Assembly: GCA_041946865.1 (NCBI GenBank)
Contig: JBHGBF010000241.1
Location: forward strand, 1-8,618
DNA: 8,618 bases
Direction: 5' to 3'
Source: RPQK01 sp041946865
Lineage (GTDB): Bacteria; Acidobacteriota; UBA6911; RPQK01
The position numbers and the translations under genes were made by a program. The notes under the pieces are model-generated. The model saw nothing but the letters and a program-made list of their open reading frames with translations, was not told the DNA's origin and ran no database searches. Position 1 is the first letter of the stretch. Every line of letters begins with the position of its first letter. This document shows positions 6,353 to 8,618 of the stretch, in pieces.

Positions 6353-6380
6353 TGTATAATGAGTATGAGGTTGGTTTCAA
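6353..6380 (-). promoter_or_regulatory. Sigma-70-like promoter of the barrel gene
   Basis: Read on the minus strand, TTGAAA (6380-6375, 5 of 6) and TATACA (6358-6353, 4 of 6) are separated by 16 bp. Transcription would begin near 6346, about 30 nt before the ATG at 6317. On the plus strand the same region contains a perfect TATAAT at 6355-6360, but its spacing gives no good -35, so a rightward promoter here is only a possibility. Confidence 0.6.
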
Positions 6381-6386
6381 TGGAAA

Positions 6387-6401
6387 TGATAATCACTCTC
6401 A
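6387..6401. promoter_or_regulatory. Fur-family operator (Fur box-like)
   Basis: TGATAATCACTCTCA matches the classical 7-1-7 Fur motif TGATAAT-C-ATTATCA at 13 of 15 positions. The left heptamer and centre are perfect, and the right half has two changes. On the 19-bp version (6382-6400) 15 of 19 positions match. On the minus strand it sits directly upstream of the barrel gene's -35 element. It is also in the leader region between the two divergent genes, so it could affect both. Fur, Zur and PerR sites are related, so iron is the most likely signal but not the only one. Confidence 0.55.
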
Positions 6402-6420
6402 AAATCGCTGTCCATCTGAC

Positions 6421-6509
6421 GCGCCTGGCGCTTGCTCCATTGTCTTGCAGGGCCTAGACTAAATTCAGAAAAGTCACTTCTTTTTTTGCCTGTCTGACTG
6501 GGACTTTTC
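6421..6509. promoter_or_regulatory. Inverted repeats in the leader of the persulfide dioxygenase gene
   Basis: Two structures are visible. GCGCC-T-GGCGC is a perfect 11-bp inverted repeat at 6421-6431. GAAAAGTC (6468-6475) pairs with GACTTTTC (6502-6509) across a 26-nt spacer that includes a T-run at 6481-6487; the right arm ends two nt before the GGAGGT ribosome binding site (6512-6517). A weak promoter candidate (TTGCTC 6432-6437, 17-bp spacer, TAGACT 6455-6460) overlaps this zone. Any regulatory role is inferred from position only. Confidence 0.25.
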
Positions 6510-6522
6510 CCGGAGGTGCCCG

Positions 6523-7938
6523 ATGTCACTACGTTTCTATCAGTTCTTGACGGAAGGCCTCGCCCAGTTGTCGTATCTGGTAGGCGACACCAAATCGCGG
6601 ACCTGTGCGATTTTCGACCCGCGGCGGGACGTGGAAATTTACCTTCAAGCAGCATGCAATCTTGGGCTTTCGATCAGCTACATTTTTGAGACCCATATTC
6701 ACGCCGACTACGTCAGTGGCTCACGGGAACTGGCAGCCCGACTTGGGAATCAGGCGGAGATTTGTGTTTCCACGGAGCGCGACACCAGCTATGGCTTTCC
6801 CCACAGGCCAGTCAAGGATGGTTTCACGCTCACGATGGGTGAAACCTGTATCACTGCTCGACATACGCCCGGTCATACTCCCGAGCACGTGTCATACCTC
6901 TTGAGCGAGAAGAATCCGAATGCGCCTTGGGCAGTCTTGAGCGGTGACTGCCTGTTTGCCGAGTCGGCCGGCCGGCCCGACTTGCTTGGCGAGAAAACGG
7001 AACAGCTCACAGGTGATCTGTTCCATAGTCTGACCCGGTTCTACCTGAGTCTCGACGACGGAGTGGTCGTCTATCCGGGACACGGAAGTGGATCGCCCTG
7101 TGGGGCAAACATTGGATCCCGTCTCACGACCACGATTGGATATGAACGTCGTTTCAATCCCTTCCTCAGAACCCGGCGCGTCGAAGAGTTTCGGGCCCTG
7201 GTTCTCGGGACTCTGCCGCCTGTTCCGACTTATTACCCGCGAATGAAGAAGGTGAACCAGGCTGGCCCGGAGATTCTGGGGGGATCTGCGGTGCCTGGTC
7301 TGAGGCCCGGCCAGTTCAAAGAGGTGCTCGAGCGCGGAGAAGCGGTCCTCGTTGATACCCGTTCCGTTCTGGCTTTCGGCGGCGGCCACATTCCAGGAGC
7401 GCTAAACCTTGGCTCCCGTCCTTTGTTGTCGGTATGGGCCGGCTGGTTGCTGTCTCCAGACCAGCCGATTCTGCTGGTGCTCGAAGATGACAGTGCCTTA
7501 CCAGATGTGCTTCCCCTGTGCATCCGTACCGGTTATTCGGACTTTGCCGGCTACCTGGCCGGCGGGATGGCTGCCTGGCTGGAAGCGGGATACGAGGTGC
7601 GCACTCTGGGCCAACTCGCTGTGCAGGATATTTACAGTGGGCGCGAGAAGGTGAGCGTCCTGGATGTCCGCACCAATGCCGAGTGGGCCACGGCCCATAT
7701 CCCTGGTGCACTCCACGTTCCGCTGCCCGAGCTCATGACCGGCGCAAAAGAGCGGGTTCCCGAGGGACCGTTGGCAGTCTACTGCGGCAGCGGTTACCGG
7801 GCCAGCCTGGCTGCCAGTCTTCTCCTGCGGGAAGGAGTCGACCAGGTGAAAAACATCCTCGGCAGCTTCAATGCCTGGCGAGCGCGCGGATACCCGGTCG
7901 AAAGCGAATCAGAAGCCGTCCAGCCGGCCGCACAATGA
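6523..7938 (+). CDS. CstB-like persulfide dioxygenase with two rhodanese domains
   Basis: This 471-residue cytoplasmic protein should oxidise glutathione or other low-molecular-weight persulfides to sulfite with non-haem iron, coupled to sulfur transfer. Residues 1-240 are a metallo-beta-lactamase fold: H58-I-H60-A-D62-Y63, TPGH118T, SGD142, GRPDLLG (150-156) and YPGH187. By analogy with ETHE1 the iron ligands are H58, H118 and D142, all present. The HxHxDH motif ends in Tyr63 instead of His, a position that is not an iron ligand in ETHE1. Residues about 262-360 are a rhodanese fold with no catalytic Cys; about 365-460 is a second one with an active CGSGYR loop (C421). This order, dioxygenase, pseudo-rhodanese, active rhodanese, is that of staphylococcal CstB. 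GGAGGT at 6512-6517 fixes the start. No cstR-like sulfide sensor or sulfide:quinone oxidoreductase is adjacent. Confidence 0.93.
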   Translation: MSLRFYQFLTEGLAQLSYLVGDTKSRTCAIFDPRRDVEIYLQAACNLGLSISYIFETHIHADYVSGSRELAARLGNQAEICVSTERDTSYGFPHRPVKDGFTLTMGETCITARHTPGHTPEHVSYLLSEKNPNAPWAVLSGDCLFAESAGRPDLLGEKTEQLTGDLFHSLTRFYLSLDDGVVVYPGHGSGSPCGANIGSRLTTTIGYERRFNPFLRTRRVEEFRALVLGTLPPVPTYYPRMKKVNQAGPEILGGSAVPGLRPGQFKEVLERGEAVLVDTRSVLAFGGGHIPGALNLGSRPLLSVWAGWLLSPDQPILLVLEDDSALPDVLPLCIRTGYSDFAGYLAGGMAAWLEAGYEVRTLGQLAVQDIYSGREKVSVLDVRTNAEWATAHIPGALHVPLPELMTGAKERVPEGPLAVYCGSGYRASLAASLLLREGVDQVKNILGSFNAWRARGYPVESESEAVQPAAQ

Positions 7939-7968
7939 AGCGACAAGCTGATTCCCGGGACCTGGTGC

Positions 7969-8487
7969 TTAGAAAAGCCGGAAGACGGCGCCGAAGGAAG
8001 CGCGCATATCCCACTGGTCTTGGGTCCTGATCCGGTCAAGGGCAATCACCCTGATCCCGACGCGGGGGTGTACCATCAGATCCAGTCCCCCGCCGAGGGC
8101 CACCGAAGAGGAGCGGGTGGTTTCCACACCAGGCGGGGTCGCACACTCAGTTCGATGCTCGCTGTAAGCCGCCATGACACGGGCGAACGGACGGAGGGCT
8201 TTGATCCGCACCCTGAAATTCGGGCCGAAGTGAAGATGGCGGATGTACTGCGGGTCGGGTCCGAGCGCATGGCTGAACTCGGCCGCCAGGAGGACAAAAC
8301 GGACAGGCGTATAACCGGCGCCCACGTGGAAGCCGTTCGCGTTTCCCGAGCAGCAGGCAAGGTCAGATCGTGAACGTGTGAAGCCGGCAAAGACCTCGAC
8401 CCCTCTTTCTGATTCTGACTGCCCCACCGCGGTAGCGACACAAAGAAGACAAACCAAAAGCGCGCAAACACATGTAAAGAGTCTCAT
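7969..8487 (-). CDS. Small outer-membrane beta-barrel protein
   Basis: This 172-residue protein has a hydrophobic signal peptide (1-22, ending ATAVG before Q23). A compact barrel of about eight strands follows: VEVFAGFTRSR, NGFHVGAGYT, FVLLAAEFSH, HFGPNFRVRI, ARVMAAYSEH, VALGGGLDLMV, RVGIRVIALDRI and a final MRASFGAVFRLF ending in Phe. The GGGLDxxVxxRxxIRVIxxD core and FGxVFRxF end resemble an outer-membrane barrel family frequent in Acidobacteriota; this is recalled, not searched. Cys45-Cys46 and Cys115 could form a disulfide in the periplasm or cell surface loops. ATG at 8487 is supported by GGAGGAGG just upstream (complement of 8496-8503). It converges on the dioxygenase gene with a 30-nt gap that holds no terminator, only the palindrome TCCCGGGA (7953-7960). 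Function is unknown. Confidence 0.75.
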   Translation of the reverse strand: MRLFTCVCALLVCLLCVATAVGQSESERGVEVFAGFTRSRSDLACCSGNANGFHVGAGYTPVRFVLLAAEFSHALGPDPQYIRHLHFGPNFRVRIKALRPFARVMAAYSEHRTECATPPGVETTRSSSVALGGGLDLMVHPRVGIRVIALDRIRTQDQWDMRASFGAVFRLF

Positions 8488-8618
8488 CGGAAGGGCCTCC
8501 TCCCCGCCGAATGCGGATCATAGCAGATACCTACGAACATTGATATCGGAGAAGCGCCGGGCTAGTAACCGCTCAGTTTTCTGCGAGCGAAGCGGCAGGC
8601 GCCTTTGGAGTTCAGCAT
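8488..8618 (-). promoter_or_regulatory. Upstream region of the small barrel gene
   Basis: A -10-like TATGAT (5 of 6) lies on the minus strand at 8522-8517, about 30 nt upstream of the ATG at 8487. No good -35 is found at normal spacing, so the promoter call is weak. Further right, a 19-codon minus-strand frame ends with a TAG at 8564-8562 and runs to the window edge. It could be the tail of a gene lying outside the window, but nothing in its residues identifies it. Confidence 0.2.

Noticed and set aside
7939..7968. Terminator between the dioxygenase and the small barrel gene
   Set aside because: Only an 8-bp palindrome (TCCCGGGA) is present, with no loop and no U-tract.
8562..8618. C-terminal end of a minus-strand gene entering from the right edge
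   Set aside because: The 19-codon frame (ending ...RRKLSGY) is too short to identify and could be open by chance.

Overview
The window looks like a piece of a Gram-negative, moderately GC-rich chromosome, most likely from an Acidobacteriota member. The lineage call is an inference. It rests on the small outer-membrane barrel at the right end, whose GGGLD core and C-terminal ...FGAVFRLF resemble a barrel family common in that phylum. It also rests on a Tat-type sulfatase, a paired M16 peptidase locus and intergenic DNA full of short degenerate repeats. No rRNA, tRNA, CRISPR array or complete mobile element was seen.

Layout from left to right. Positions 1-122 hold the edge-truncated remnant of a transposase/integrase-like gene on the minus strand. 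Positions 123-393 are a repeat block: a 64-bp unit present twice, then a CCCTCACTT-rich pyrimidine tract. Next is a secreted Cys-type sulfatase (394-1956, +). Positions 1957-2549 are non-coding, with CGAAC-rich DNA, a 14-copy CCTTATGGTT-type array bracketed by perfect 19-bp direct repeats, then a sigma-70-like promoter overlapped by an operator-like inverted repeat. This promoter should drive a two-gene M16 peptidase operon: a catalytic HxxEH subunit (2550-3920) and, 1 nt later, a subunit that has lost HxxEH but keeps the R/Y pair (3922-5448).

The operon ends in a 4-nt tail-to-tail overlap with a minus-strand outer-membrane barrel gene (5445-6317). A strong hairpin with a GCAA loop sits inside the end of the peptidase gene, just past the barrel's stop codon. 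The barrel gene is divergent from a CstB-like persulfide dioxygenase/rhodanese gene (6523-7938, +). Their shared 205-bp region carries a promoter for the barrel gene with a near-consensus Fur-type box directly upstream of its -35 element. A small barrel protein (7969-8487, -) converges on the dioxygenase gene, and the window ends in about 130 bp of upstream DNA.

Working picture: most products act in the cell envelope (exported sulfatase, periplasmic M16 pair, two outer-membrane barrels), and the dioxygenase detoxifies or oxidises sulfane sulfur in the cytoplasm. The window holds no obvious new multi-gene defence or biosynthetic system. The points most worth following are the repeat array, the Fur-type site between a barrel and a persulfide dioxygenase, and the coding-sequence hairpin at the convergent overlap.
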